DNA of 64,000 nt from Laterigemmans sp052161645 (GTDB taxonomy: Bacteria; Planctomycetota; Planctomycetia; Pirellulales; Pirellulaceae), in assembly GCA_052161645.1 (NCBI GenBank), contig CP197414.1. One strand, written 5' to 3'. The position numbers and the translations under genes are program-made. The notes beneath the pieces were generated by a model. That model saw only the letters and a list, made by a program, of their open reading frames with translations, was not told where the DNA came from and made no database searches. Below, piece after piece: positions 9,421-20,500 of this stretch. The stretch's first letter is position 1. The number at the start of each line of letters is the position of its first letter.

Positions 9421-10872
9421 ATGTCCACCGCCACCACGCCAGCGGTCGGCCGCGTCACCCAGGTGATCGGTTCGACTTTCGACGCCGAGTTTCCAGAAGA
9501 TGGCATGCCAGCTATCTACAATGCCGTCAAAGTTCAAGGCGAGCACAAGGGTGTGAAGCTCGACTTGACGGGCGAGGTGCAACAGCACCTGGGCGGCGGT
9601 CGGGTCCGAATCATCGCGCTCGGTAGCACCGAAGGCATGATGCGTGGCATGGATGTCCAAGACACCGGCAAACCGGTCTCCGTGCCAGTCGGTAAAGAGA
9701 CGCTCGGCCGCGTTTTCAACGTGCTCGGTGAACCGATCGACCAACGAGGCGACGTGAAGGCCGACGACTACTGGCCGATTCACCGCCAAGCTCCCACGAT
9801 TGATACGCTGTCAACAAACACCGAAGTGTTCGAGACGGGGATCAAGGTGGTCGACTTGTTGACCCCCTTCGTGCGTGGTGGTAAGGCCGGCTTGTTCGGC
9901 GGTGCTGGCTTGGGCAAGACGGTTATTCTGACCGAGTTGATCGCCCGAATTGCTAGCAGCCACGGTGGTTACTCCGTGTTTGCCGGCGTCGGTGAACGCA
10001 CCCGGGAAGGAACGGACCTGTGGTTGGAAATGCAAGAGACTGAGATCGGCAATACGGGTCGTAAAGTCATCGAGCAAACTTGCATGGTCTTCGGCCAAAT
10101 GAACGAGCCACCAGGTTCGCGTCTGCGGGTTGCCCTCTCGGCGTTGACGATGGCAGAATACTTCCGCGATACGACCGGCGCCGATACGCTGTTGTTTATC
10201 GATAACATTTTCCGCTTCTCACAAGCGGGTAGTGAAGTCTCCGCGTTGCTCGGACGGATGCCTTCAGCGGTCGGTTACCAGCCCACGCTGGCGACCGAAA
10301 TGGGTGCTTTGCAAGAGCGAATTACCTCCACCAAACAGGGCGCGATCACGTCGGTGCAAGCGGTTTACGTGCCAGCTGACGATCCCACCGACCCCGCACC
10401 TGCGACCGCCTTCGGTCAGCTCGACGCGTTTATCTATCTCGAGCGATCGATTTCGGAAAAGGGTATTTACCCGGCGATCGACCCGCTCGCCTCCAACTCG
10501 CGGATTCTCGATCCGCAATATGTCGGCGAACGCCACTACGCGATTGCCCGCACCGTGCAAACGATTCTGCAACGTTACCGAGAACTGCAAGACATCATCG
10601 CTATTCTCGGTGTGGATGAATTGAGCGAAGAGGACAAGTTGATCGTGCACCGCGCACGCCGTATCGAACGCTTCCTGTCGCAACCATTCTTGGTCGCTGA
10701 GGTGTTCACTGGCAAAGCGGGTGAGATCACTCCGCTGGCCGATACGATCCGCAGCTTCGAAGAGATCTGCAGCGGTAAATGGGACCACTTACCCGAGCGT
10801 GCCTTCATGTACGTGGGCTCGATTGAACAAGCTGAAGCTCAAGCCAAGAAGATGGCTGAGGAAGGGAAGTAG
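9421..10872 (+). CDS. atpD: ATP synthase F1 subunit beta
   Basis: 483 residues. This is the catalytic subunit. The P-loop is GGAGLGKT (160-167), where most species have GGAGVGKT. The catalytic Glu lies in GERTREG (191-197). The DELSEE motif that contacts gamma and epsilon is present (GVDELSEEDK). The tail has the usual helical domain. Only three bases separate its stop from atpC. Confidence 0.98.
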   Translation: MSTATTPAVGRVTQVIGSTFDAEFPEDGMPAIYNAVKVQGEHKGVKLDLTGEVQQHLGGGRVRIIALGSTEGMMRGMDVQDTGKPVSVPVGKETLGRVFNVLGEPIDQRGDVKADDYWPIHRQAPTIDTLSTNTEVFETGIKVVDLLTPFVRGGKAGLFGGAGLGKTVILTELIARIASSHGGYSVFAGVGERTREGTDLWLEMQETEIGNTGRKVIEQTCMVFGQMNEPPGSRLRVALSALTMAEYFRDTTGADTLLFIDNIFRFSQAGSEVSALLGRMPSAVGYQPTLATEMGALQERITSTKQGAITSVQAVYVPADDPTDPAPATAFGQLDAFIYLERSISEKGIYPAIDPLASNSRILDPQYVGERHYAIARTVQTILQRYRELQDIIAILGVDELSEEDKLIVHRARRIERFLSQPFLVAEVFTGKAGEITPLADTIRSFEEICSGKWDHLPERAFMYVGSIEQAEAQAKKMAEEGK

Positions 10873-10875
10873 ACC

Positions 10876-11271
10876 ATGGCTATTCGCTGTGTTGTTGTCA
10901 CGCCGGAGCGGACCGAACTGGAATGCGAAGCCAGCTATCTCACCTTGCCAATGTATGACGGCGAGTTGGGTGTGGCGACCGGACGTTCCGCACTCATCGG
11001 TCGGCTCGGATATGGTTTGCTGAAACTCGATTTGCCAACCGGCTCACAAGCTTGGTTTATCGATGGCGGCTTCGCTCAAGTCGAAGATAACGTGGTGTCA
11101 GTTTTGACTTCGCGAGCCATTGCGGCCAGCGAGTTAGATGTGGCTGAGGCGGAAGCAGCACTAGAAACCGCTTCGCAACTGCCAGGTGGTTCCGCCGAGT
11201 TAACCCAAATCCGCGATACGGCCTTACTGCGGGCACGTGGAATGGTGCGAGCCGCCAAGAACCCCAAGTAG
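10876..11271 (+). CDS. atpC: ATP synthase F1 subunit epsilon
   Basis: 131 residues. This is the last subunit of the operon, binding gamma and regulating ATP hydrolysis. The N-terminal beta-sandwich is recognisable (RCVVVTPERTELECEASYLT, then YDGELGVATGRSALIGRLG), followed by a short two-helix C-terminal domain. It begins directly after atpD. Confidence 0.95.
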   Translation: MAIRCVVVTPERTELECEASYLTLPMYDGELGVATGRSALIGRLGYGLLKLDLPTGSQAWFIDGGFAQVEDNVVSVLTSRAIAASELDVAEAEAALETASQLPGGSAELTQIRDTALLRARGMVRAAKNPK

Positions 11272-11312
11272 GCCAAAGCATGATCGGCCCATTACCGGTT
11301 TTGTCTACGTAA

Positions 11313-14084
11313 TTGGTTTCGCCATTGCTCATCCGCCGCTATTCTCTAACGCTTGCGGCGATGTTACTGGTCAGCGCACCTGCCTTGGTGCTGCTGACCG
11401 TGGCGGTGGGAGACCAGCGACTAGCGTTTCGCGATGTGGCTCATTTCTACTCGCCGCTGCAAACTTGTTTGCAACGTTTTTCGACCGAGTCGCTGTTTCC
11501 AATTTGGAGCCCGCTCGATCGCTTCGGCGTGTCGCTGGCCGGTGAGACAACGACCGCACTCTTCTATCCCGGCCGGCTGCTGTTCCTGCTGGGCTTACCG
11601 ATTGAGAATGCAATTGGATGCTACGTGCTCGTCCACTTGTGGATCGCCGGTGCGGGCAGCTATCGATTGGCACGGTATGCCGACGCGGCTCGCGGTCCCG
11701 CGTTGTTCGCCGCAGTCATTTATCCATACAGCGGATGTGTTTTTTATCTCTATACAAATCCACCGTTCCTGGTTGGTGCCAGTTGGTTGCCTTGGAGTTT
11801 GCTCAGTCTGCTGCAGCTTTGCAACGCTAGAATTACCTTCCGCAAGCTCGCGCTGGCCACGTTGCCGCTGTCGATGTCAGTGCTAGGGGGGGATCCCCAG
11901 ACGGCGGTGCACGTGATCTTGATCGCTTGCTTGTTCGCCTTCGTTGCGCGTCCACCAGAAGCAACGATCTGGCACCGGTTAGTTCGTGTGATGCCCCGTT
12001 TGATGTTAGTCAGTCTCTGCACCTCGGCTGCGGCCGCGCCACAAATTGCCGCCAGCTACGACTGGGCCGGGCAGAGCTGGCGGCAACAGACGCAACCTCC
12101 CACCTTACCCGCAGCGTTGTTATCGGCAGGCATTCAGCCGGCTGCCGCCAATCCTCGCGATGGGACGGATGCTATCGGTGCTGGACTATTCCGACGTCCG
12201 GACCGCGCCACGCATGCCGCTGACATTTACGACTTTAGCGTACCGCCATGGTATCTGCCGCAGCTCATCTCACCTTATGTTTCTGGGTTGTTCGCCGAGC
12301 GGAATGAACGTTGGCAGGATGGTTTCTCAGCAGCGGAACGCAATTGGACACCGACGCTGTACGCCGGATTGTTTGCCCTCCTAGCAGCACTGGCCACGAT
12401 CGGTGCGACGCGGCGAATCGATCATTGGTTATTGATCGTCGTTGTCGCGCTGCTGCTGGCTGCCGGGCGATTTGGCCTGGTCTATCTGCTTCGCACGGTC
12501 AGCTATTGGTGCGGCGGGCCGGCTGAGTGGGCCTGGGGCGATGCGGTCGGTGGTGCCTATTGGTGGTTGGTGGCCCTGATCCCCGGCTACGGCCAATTTC
12601 GTTATCCAGCCAAGTGGCTGCCCTTTGTCGCCCTGGGGCTGGCGATGCATGCCTCCCGATTTCTAACTTGGCAAGATGCAAAGAGCATCATGATGCTGCG
12701 TCGGCTCGCTATGATCGTTGCCTGGAGCAGCCTGCTGGTGGCGTTTTTCAGTTGGCTGCCCATGATCCGCGAGATGATGATCGAGTTAGCTGAGGGTCCG
12801 AGGACGCACGATCCTTTTTGGGGGCCTCTGAACGTCGACAGCGCGCTGCGGGCCATCCGTTTATCGTGCCTGCAAACCTGGCTGGTCGGCGTGGCGATTC
12901 AGGCGTTGATCGGCCGCCAGCAGGGCTGGATCTGGTTGCTGGTTCTGACGGTGATCGAATTGAGCTGCGTTGCCAGTTGGCAATTGCACACCACGGCCAA
13001 TGTGCCGAGTCCCCTGCGACCCATCACGGCCAACGCCGCTGGCCAAGACGACGTGCCCAGCCAAGACGAAATGTCCAGCGAAGACGACGTGCCCGCCGAT
13101 TTCCGAAAGACACCAAGTTTCCCGCCACGTTATTTGTTGTTTACCGACGAGCAAGCCTGGCCGCGTCGCTGGGCCGAGCAACCAGCTGGCCCGAACCGCT
13201 TAGCCGCCGTCGATGCTGGGCAAGCGGAAACGTGGTTTGTCCGCTGGCATCTGGCCGCCGGTGTGCACGTGCTGAATAACCACGTTTCAGTCGACACGGC
13301 CGTGGCCAAGGTATTTTGGGATGCGCTGGCTGCGAAAGAACGCCGCTTAAATGAAGCATCATTCCGAGCCGGCAAAGCATTAACCGTAGCCGAGTTGCGG
13401 GCTCGGGTGGGCAACTTCTTAGCCGCCGGCGCAATCGTCACGCGAACTTCCCACCGCGAAGTTGCCAATCAACAACCGACGTTAAACCATCAACCCTTGC
13501 CCGAGCGACAACCGATCATTCGCTGGTCGAAAAATTATCGCGTCGCCGCCCCGCCTATGAATCGTCAACAGTTGGCCGAGCGGGTCGACGCGTTGCTCGC
13601 TGAGATTTCGGAGCAGGGCAGAGGGCGCGTGCCGATCGTGGACAGCCAACTTATCAACTCAACTGTTCCCGCTGGGGATGTGACACGTGACGAAGTGACC
13701 GGGGGCGAGCAACAGGTGACGACGGCCGGACTGAGACTTGTCAGCTACGCAGCGAGCAAATTTCGTTTGCGAGCCACGACCCCCGCGGCCGGCCTTTTAA
13801 CCGTCATGCAATATCAAGATGGTAATTGGCGTGCGACCGTTCGTGATCTTACTGGCAACGCTCAAGGAACATCAGTCGGAGACGAGGTCGCAGCGACGGT
13901 TCATCAAGTGGACCTGATCGCCCAAGGTATTATCTTGCCGGCTGGAAGTTATGAGATTTATTTTCAGTATCAACCGGCTTGGTGGTGGCCCAGTTGGTTG
14001 TTGGCACTGTTCACATGGAGCGGCTTGCTGTGGTCGCTCCGGCCGGTGGTTCAATCGCCAAAGCGTTCCAGCAAACAGTCATAA
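11313..14084 (+). CDS. YfhO-like multi-pass membrane protein
   Basis: 923 residues from TTG 11313; ATG starts lie a few codons inside the first helix. The first two thirds contain roughly ten or more hydrophobic helices, with loop motifs seen in the YfhO family (YPYSGCVFYLYTNPPFLVGA, GDPQTAVHV, FRYPAKWLPF). The last third is a soluble domain of about 330 residues, probably extracytoplasmic, with a beta-rich end (FRLRATTPAAGLLTVMQYQD) and a final helix (WPSWLLALFTWSGLLWSL). YfhO proteins resemble GT-C glycosyltransferases and are linked to glycosylation of envelope polymers. It starts 41 bases after atpC, so read-through from the atp operon is possible. Its end overlaps the convergent neighbour by 34 bases. 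Confidence 0.8.
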   Translation: MVSPLLIRRYSLTLAAMLLVSAPALVLLTVAVGDQRLAFRDVAHFYSPLQTCLQRFSTESLFPIWSPLDRFGVSLAGETTTALFYPGRLLFLLGLPIENAIGCYVLVHLWIAGAGSYRLARYADAARGPALFAAVIYPYSGCVFYLYTNPPFLVGASWLPWSLLSLLQLCNARITFRKLALATLPLSMSVLGGDPQTAVHVILIACLFAFVARPPEATIWHRLVRVMPRLMLVSLCTSAAAAPQIAASYDWAGQSWRQQTQPPTLPAALLSAGIQPAAANPRDGTDAIGAGLFRRPDRATHAADIYDFSVPPWYLPQLISPYVSGLFAERNERWQDGFSAAERNWTPTLYAGLFALLAALATIGATRRIDHWLLIVVVALLLAAGRFGLVYLLRTVSYWCGGPAEWAWGDAVGGAYWWLVALIPGYGQFRYPAKWLPFVALGLAMHASRFLTWQDAKSIMMLRRLAMIVAWSSLLVAFFSWLPMIREMMIELAEGPRTHDPFWGPLNVDSALRAIRLSCLQTWLVGVAIQALIGRQQGWIWLLVLTVIELSCVASWQLHTTANVPSPLRPITANAAGQDDVPSQDEMSSEDDVPADFRKTPSFPPRYLLFTDEQAWPRRWAEQPAGPNRLAAVDAGQAETWFVRWHLAAGVHVLNNHVSVDTAVAKVFWDALAAKERRLNEASFRAGKALTVAELRARVGNFLAAGAIVTRTSHREVANQQPTLNHQPLPERQPIIRWSKNYRVAAPPMNRQQLAERVDALLAEISEQGRGRVPIVDSQLINSTVPAGDVTRDEVTGGEQQVTTAGLRLVSYAASKFRLRATTPAAGLLTVMQYQDGNWRATVRDLTGNAQGTSVGDEVAATVHQVDLIAQGIILPAGSYEIYFQYQPAWWWPSWLLALFTWSGLLWSLRPVVQSPKRSSKQS

Positions 14085-15394
14085 TGCGTTTGCGCAACTG
14101 CGGCTCGTGTTTCTTGACCAGCTTGTTCGGCGGCCGAAACCAACAGGCGCAGTTGCTGGCGAAACTCGTTCATCGCATCAATGCCCAAGTCCCACCCGCT
14201 GCGGTAAAAAGCACGATAAGCTTCGTCGGGACGCCCCGCCTCCAGCAGCAGTTCTCCCTCCCGCCCCCAAAACTCGGTGGCGGTGGCTCGCAGTGATCTC
14301 GCGTTCGCGACGGCGATTGTCTGAAAATATCGCCGCGTTAGATCATCCTCTTGTTTTTGCACCGAGCGATCATCGCTGGGCTGCTCAGAACTTGTTGATA
14401 ATGCCAAGGAGCGCCAGGTGGAGAACTTTCCCGTCGCCGCCGGATACCAGTGTGAGCGCAGACGCACCGATTGGTCGGTGAAAGCGAGCGCGAACGCGCC
14501 TTGACAATAATAATTGTGAGCATCGCTCAACTGACCCGCCCGCTCGTGTGCCCAACCGGCGATATCCCAGGCCCAACTCAGATCGTCCCGCAAGCGACAA
14601 ACCGCCGCGCTGTGCTGCAACGCGGTCGACCAATCTTGCTCAAAGGAAACGGTGCGGCCGAGAGTCTGTTCGATCCGCTGGCGATGCCCTGCGTCGACAT
14701 GGCGATGATCGAATAACCAACTAACCGCATCGGGCTCCCATGCAATTCCCAGCTCCGTTGCCAGTTCGGGATTCATCAATTGGCGAAACTCACTATCCAA
14801 CGCTGCCAGCACCGCTTCGCAGTGCACCGCGATGGAAGCAATATCTTTCTCCAACAGCCTCTCCACCGCGATTGGCTCGTCGTTGCCGGCAATCCACTCC
14901 GACGCGGCGGGGGGCAGCCAACCCAGTGCCCACTGCAAAAACACATCGTCGCTGCTACCAATCCGCTGGGGCTCTGCCGCCACGGCGTGCGTCTGTCGAC
15001 GCCCTGGCAACCGCTGGCGAATCGCATCAAAATAAATGGCCTCGGCCAGCGTCCTGCCCCATGGAATCCAATCGCCGCCACCGTGATACCAATGGACCAC
15101 TTCGGTAGCCCCGTCATCGGCACCCACTCGCAAACAGAGCCAATCACCGTACTTGTTGCCCAGCAAGGGCAATGTATCGGGCAGCATCAAGCCAGGCCAA
15201 ATCACATCGGGGGCCGCCGCCAGCAACATGTCGGGGGAAACCGGCTGGTTAAATTCACCCGTCCCTGCCCGCTGCCACAAGCCAGCGTCAAACCAATCCG
15301 CCAAGCTGGGGTCCAGCTGCAAGGCATATCGCTTTCGCAGGCGTTCCGACCACGACAAACCGGGGGATTTCGATAAATGCGAGGACGACTTCAA
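14051..15394 (-). CDS. SMI1/KNR4-like (SUKH superfamily) domain protein
   Basis: 447 residues with no signal peptide. The N-terminal 150 residues resemble the SMI1/KNR4 fold (LLGNKYGDWLCLRVGADD, then VVHWYHGGGDWIPWGRTLAE). The rest is helical, with TPR-like stretches (WAWDIAGWAHERAGQLSDAH; LLLEAGRPDEAYRAFYRSGW). SUKH proteins serve as toxin immunity proteins in some bacteria and as general interaction modules in others. No toxin gene is visible beside it, so a housekeeping role is at least as likely. It is convergent with the YfhO gene and divergent from the sulfatase. Confidence 0.7.
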   Translation of the reverse strand: MKSSSHLSKSPGLSWSERLRKRYALQLDPSLADWFDAGLWQRAGTGEFNQPVSPDMLLAAAPDVIWPGLMLPDTLPLLGNKYGDWLCLRVGADDGATEVVHWYHGGGDWIPWGRTLAEAIYFDAIRQRLPGRRQTHAVAAEPQRIGSSDDVFLQWALGWLPPAASEWIAGNDEPIAVERLLEKDIASIAVHCEAVLAALDSEFRQLMNPELATELGIAWEPDAVSWLFDHRHVDAGHRQRIEQTLGRTVSFEQDWSTALQHSAAVCRLRDDLSWAWDIAGWAHERAGQLSDAHNYYCQGAFALAFTDQSVRLRSHWYPAATGKFSTWRSLALSTSSEQPSDDRSVQKQEDDLTRRYFQTIAVANARSLRATATEFWGREGELLLEAGRPDEAYRAFYRSGWDLGIDAMNEFRQQLRLLVSAAEQAGQETRAAVAQTHYDCLLERFGD

Positions 15395-15761
15395 TGCGGT
15401 TGAATCCCCGTGAAAAGTGCGAAACGCAATCGCCAGCAGCCCAGCTGAAAAACTAAGGGAAGAGATGAGCCAGTTGAGCTAGCAAAGAGACTAGTCGGAA
15501 AGGGGCTTAATTCGCAATCCCAAGCCGTCAGATGGAGGCCTCGAACTACACTTTTGAACACTGCAGATCGAACAGCCACGCGCGCCACCCGGCCAACTCC
15601 AAGCCAACTGTAAGCTAACTCAAAACTGCGTCGCAGCCAGTCTGCTAGAATAATAGCCTCGCCGCGGATGTCGAAAAAGCTAAATGGTTTTCGCATGGCT
15701 TCTAAACTGTCTGCTAAGATCGGAGTAAAGATCACCTTCAATAGTGCGACGCCCTGACAAC
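15395..15761. other. Intergenic region between divergent SUKH-like and sulfatase genes
   Basis: About 370 bases that should hold both divergent promoters. A minus-strand open frame of 116 codons (15391-15741) has no family resemblance and overlaps the neighbouring start, so it is not called. Confidence 0.4.
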
Positions 15762-17456
15762 ATGTTCCCTCGCCAGGCTCTCCGATTTCTCATGTGCTGT
15801 TTTCCTATGTGCCTTGCCCAACGAATCCCAACCAAGCTCCCAACCAAGCTCGCAGCTTCGCATCCAGCGTCGAGCGATGCTCGGTCTGCCCACGCTGGGT
15901 CGCTCGATCAATCTCCGACATTGGACCGCCAGTGGCGTTGGCTGCGTTTGAGTCTCGTGCTGCTGATCTGCGGAAGTTGGTGCGGACTCGGACAAGCCGC
16001 GGAAAAGAACATTATTTTCTTCATCACCGACGACGAGAGTCCCACGCTGGGTTGCTACGGCGATCCAGTGGCCCATTCGCCCGCGCTCGATGTGTTGGCC
16101 GCCGACGGGGTGCTATTTCGCAACGCCTTTGCCACCACAGCTTCGTGCAGCGCCAGCCGTTCGGTGGTGATGTCGGGGTTGCACAACCACAAGAATGGTC
16201 AGTACGGCCATACGCATCACTTTCACAAATTCGCTTCCTACCACAACGTGGTCAGTCTGGCGCTGCCGCGAGTGCTGGCCAACGTCGGGTATCGAACGGC
16301 GCAGATCGGCAAGTATCACGTCGCGCCCGAACCGGTGTACCACTTTGAAACGTACTTATCAGGGCCTGCGCGGAACCCGGTAAAGATGGCTGAGAATTGT
16401 CGCGAGTTTCTTGGGGATCGCACTGACGAACGTCCATTCTTTTTGTACTTCGGCACCGCCGATCCGCACCGGGGTGGTGGCCTCGACAAAACATCCGAAC
16501 TGCGTCTTCAGCCTGACCTGTTTGGCAACCGTCCGAATCGCGAAGCGTATCCGGGAGTGGACGAGGTTTTCTTTGATCCCGCGGAAGTCCCGATTCCTAA
16601 ATTTCTCCCCGACACGCCGGAAACCCGCAGTGAGCTCGCACAGTACTATCAATCGTGTGCCCGCGTGGATGCTGGTCTCGCCCGTTTAATCGACATCCTC
16701 AAAGAGAATGACTTGTATGACAAAACGATGATTGTTTTCACGGCCGATCACGGGATGGCATTTTCGGGCGGCAAAACGACCGTCTACGAACCGGGGCTCC
16801 GCGTTCCGCTGGTCGTCCGCAATCCGTACGTGGCAACTCGCGGAGTTGAAACCGCAGCGCTGGTCAGCCACATCGATATCACCCCGACCCTGTTAGATTT
16901 TGCGGGGGGACTCGACGCCGCCACGAACGGTCCCAGCAGCTGGGTGAATCCCGATCAATTTTGGCGAGAGCGGGGGGAGGCTCTCAAGGAAAACCGCAGC
17001 GGCGGCAACCAGTTTCGAAGCTACCACGGTCGCTCCTGGTTGGCTACGTTGGCGAAGCCCCAGCAGGAGCATTGGGATACCATCTTTGCTTCGCACACGT
17101 TCCACGAAATCCAGATGTATTACCCGATGCGGGTGGTGCGAGACAAACAGTACAAACTCATTTGGAATATCGCCCACGGGTTACCCTACCCATTCGCGTC
17201 TGATTTATGGGCAGCTTCCAGTTGGCAAGCCCAGTACTTGCAGGGGCCCGATACTCCTTACGGCCAAAAAACGGTCGACCAGTACGTGCATCGCCCGGCC
17301 TTTGAACTCTACGATATAGTAAATGATCCCGACGAGACGACAAATTTGGCCGACGACCCCAAGTTTGCCTCGGTGCTGAGCGATTACAAGAATCGTTTGC
17401 GTCAGCATCAAGAGGAGATGGAAGATCCGTGGATCATGAAATGGTCGTACGAATAA
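15762..17456 (+). CDS. Secreted sulfatase, heparan N-sulfatase-like
   Basis: 564 residues from ATG 15762; a GTG lies 18 bases upstream. A long N-terminal tract ends in a hydrophobic export segment (WLRLSLVLLICGSWCGLGQAA). The sulfatase core begins at NIIFFITDDESP, whose Asp pair binds Ca2+. The formylglycine site is C-S-A-S-R in TTASCSASRSVVMSG, with the modifiable Cys at about 129 (CxAxR rather than the common CxPxR). GLHNHKNGQYGH and FFLYFGTADPHRGGG are typical of the N-sulfoglucosamine sulfohydrolase-like branch. The C-terminal GELYDIVNDP-type segment (FELYDIVNDPDETTNLADD) is standard. Substrate is probably a sulfated polysaccharide, as for the many planctomycete sulfatases. No maturase gene is in the window. 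Confidence 0.92.
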   Translation: MFPRQALRFLMCCFPMCLAQRIPTKLPTKLAASHPASSDARSAHAGSLDQSPTLDRQWRWLRLSLVLLICGSWCGLGQAAEKNIIFFITDDESPTLGCYGDPVAHSPALDVLAADGVLFRNAFATTASCSASRSVVMSGLHNHKNGQYGHTHHFHKFASYHNVVSLALPRVLANVGYRTAQIGKYHVAPEPVYHFETYLSGPARNPVKMAENCREFLGDRTDERPFFLYFGTADPHRGGGLDKTSELRLQPDLFGNRPNREAYPGVDEVFFDPAEVPIPKFLPDTPETRSELAQYYQSCARVDAGLARLIDILKENDLYDKTMIVFTADHGMAFSGGKTTVYEPGLRVPLVVRNPYVATRGVETAALVSHIDITPTLLDFAGGLDAATNGPSSWVNPDQFWRERGEALKENRSGGNQFRSYHGRSWLATLAKPQQEHWDTIFASHTFHEIQMYYPMRVVRDKQYKLIWNIAHGLPYPFASDLWAASSWQAQYLQGPDTPYGQKTVDQYVHRPAFELYDIVNDPDETTNLADDPKFASVLSDYKNRLRQHQEEMEDPWIMKWSYE

Positions 17457-17506
17457 TCAAAAGCAGCAGCGGTGTCAGCAGAATTGACGGCGAAACTCTA
17501 GCAAAT

Positions 17507-20500
17507 ATGCGGTTCAACATGGCAAGGAATGGTTGGTTGGTGTTGCTGGTCGCCGGTGGCGTCTGGTGGGCTGGGATGTTGCCAGTCGACGCTCAGATTT
17601 TTCCCGGCTCGGGAAACGCCTTCGGTTCGCGGGGTCGGTTTAACGCGCCACCGCGAGCGATCGCCCAACGGATTCGGGAAGCGGGGCGCGCGATTGAGCA
17701 AGAGCGTTACGGAGATGCCGTCGTCGTTTTGGGCGACCTGTTGGCTCGTGAGACGATCGCCGAGCAGGACGCCGATTTAGCCGGCCAAGACTTTTTCTTG
17801 GAAGCCGATAAGACGGCCGGCCAGGTGTCTCGGAGTTTGCTGCGAGAAGCGGAAGATACGCTCGGCAAATTGCCCCCCGCCGGCCTGGAAATTTATGAAC
17901 TCCGCTACGGGGCGAAAGCGCAGCAGATGCTGGCCACCGCCACCGCAGCCAACGACCGCAAGACGCTCGGTGAAGTGGTGCGGCGTTACTCACACACGCG
18001 AGCTGGCCGCCAAGCGGCTTGGTTGGCCGCCGCCCTTGAGATCAGCGAAGGGCGTCCCGTGGCGGCGGTGGCAATCCTGCGTCGCTTAGCCGCGCAACCC
18101 GCGGCAAGAAAAGAATTCGGCAGCCCGCTGCTGGTCGCTTTGGCAGAAGCCGAGCACTTGGCTGGCCGCACAGCCGCCGCCGGTGAACATCTACGCGCTG
18201 CCGAGCAAGCTGGCTGGGATATCAAACTGGCGGTAGGAAAAAGTGCTCCGCCGGCCGCCGGTGACCAGGCAACTTGGCTGGCGGAAAACTTTGGCAGCAC
18301 CAGCAAAGCGCGCCCACAACCCGAAGACGCGACACACATGGCGCACGGTGGTCCAGCCGCGATTGGTCCTGGTGCGGGAAGTCTGCCGCTGAGCATGTTT
18401 CGCTGGGAATTGCCGACCAGCAACAGCCAGAAACAGCAGCGAGCCTTGGAGAACTTTGCCGCGACGAAAACCGACAACGGCTTGCTTCCACCCGCTTGGT
18501 TTCCCATCAAGGTCGGTAACCAACTCCTGATGCGAACCACCGAACGGATGATGGCGGTCGATTTTGAGACGGGGCTGCGGATCTGGGAATATCCCTGGGC
18601 GAGCAGCGTGGAAACGGCCGAGCCGGAGATGCTCGGCGGACCAATGTTCATGGCTCCGCCTCAAGACGCCAGCGAACTTTTGATTCAACGTGTCTGGAAC
18701 GACTTGCCTTATGGCCGACTCAGCAGCGACGGGGAACGCGCTTTTATGCTGATGGACTTGGGAGCGGTGGAAAGCATCGGCTTGGGACCGTTGCGCGCGC
18801 AAGCCATTCGCCCCGCCGATACCGGCTCCAACACGCTGGTCGCTTTGGAACTGGCCAGCGAAGGCAAACTCCTGTGGAAGCGTGGCAAGAGCGGCAACGA
18901 ACCGGAAGAGAACAGCCTCGCTAATGCCTTTTTTATGGGGCCTCCGCTCCCGATCGACGGGCTTTTGTATCAAATGACGGAACTCGCAGGGGACACCTAT
19001 CTGCTCTGCTTGGATCCTCGTACCGGCAACGAACTTTGGCGACAGCAATTGTTGGCCAACGAAGGGGGCTCGATCCAATCGGATCCTTTGCGACGCGTCG
19101 GCGGTGCGATGCCGTCGTACAGTGATGGTGTGTTGGTCTGCCCGACCGCTGGCGGCGCCCTGGTGGCTGTCGACTTAACCAGCCGCGCGTTGTTGTGGGG
19201 CCAGTACCTACCGCAAAATGACACCAATGTTCCCATGGGACGCTCGCGTCGCAGCGCTCGTGGCTCCGACTCGCTGGAACTGATGGATCGCTGGTACAGC
19301 GGCACCCCCTTAATCGAAGATGGCAAAGTCATCGTGACGCCGATCGAAATGGACGCCCTCTACGGGTTCGATTTGTTGACTGGCGAACCATTGTGGCCTC
19401 GGATCTTGCGCAGTGGTTTCAGCTACTTGGCCGGTGTCCGCGGTGGCCAATTTCTGTTGGTCGCCCCGCAGATGGTTCAAGCCTTCGATCTGAACTCAGG
19501 TAATCCCACTTGGGCCTCTCCGGTCACGCTCGATGAGGAGCAACAAGTCACCGGCACGGGAGTTTTCGGCGATGGCGTTTACCTGCTGCCAACCAGCGTT
19601 CAAGAGATCTGGGAAATCAATCTATCGAGCGGCGAAGTCACGCAGAAACGTAAAGTCAAATTTCCGCTGGGCAATCTGCTGGCCGTCGATGGCAACATCG
19701 TCAGTCAAACTGCCACTCAATTGACAGTGGCCTACTCCGAAGATGCACTCCGCGCCGAAGTCCCACAACGGCTGGCCGATAATCCCAATGACGCTTGGGC
19801 GATGATCCGACAAGGCGAATTATTGCAAGAACAAGGCGATAACGAACAAGCAATCGATTGGTTCATGCGAGCCCGGGAGCTGATGCCCACCGATGAAGAG
19901 GTGCGGAGCCGCTTGGTGGAGGCGATGCTGACGGCGATTCGCAACGGCAAACAGCCCGATCAAGAGACGACCGATTTGCTTGAGTCGCTAATCGAACTTA
20001 ACCCCCAACGGGTCGAATTATTGCGGCTAAAAACTGCCGATGCGTTGGCTAACGAGCAAGGTCTACAAGCGATCGAACACCTGCTGGCGCTGGCTGGCAT
20101 CGTGCTCCGTGACGATCGCACCCAACATGTGGCCCAGGCGGACATGTTGTTCAACGGCGAAACGACAGTGGCCAGCTTGGATGCCTGGATCGCCGCGCGA
20201 GCCCGTGAAGCTTGGGAATTTACCTCGCCCGACCAGCGGCCGCGGATCACCGCGATGATCGATGCTTTCGCCGCTCCCATGCTGGGTGATCCTCCCTCGG
20301 TGCAACGTCGCGCGATCATGCAATTTGGCATCTTCGCCGGCACCGATACGATTCTGGCAGGACTATTCGACACGGCCGTTGACGATGGTGCCTGGGCGGG
20401 GGCTGAACGTTATGCTCGCCAAGCGTTGCGGGCTGCCGAACTGCAACAAGATGCTACGCGGCAAGACCGCTGGCGAATCGCCCTCGCCGAGCTTTACTTG

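Noticed and set aside
14051..14084. Overlap of convergent genes as a sign of misannotation
   Set aside because: Both frames are supported by length and sequence character. A 34-base tail overlap is acceptable.
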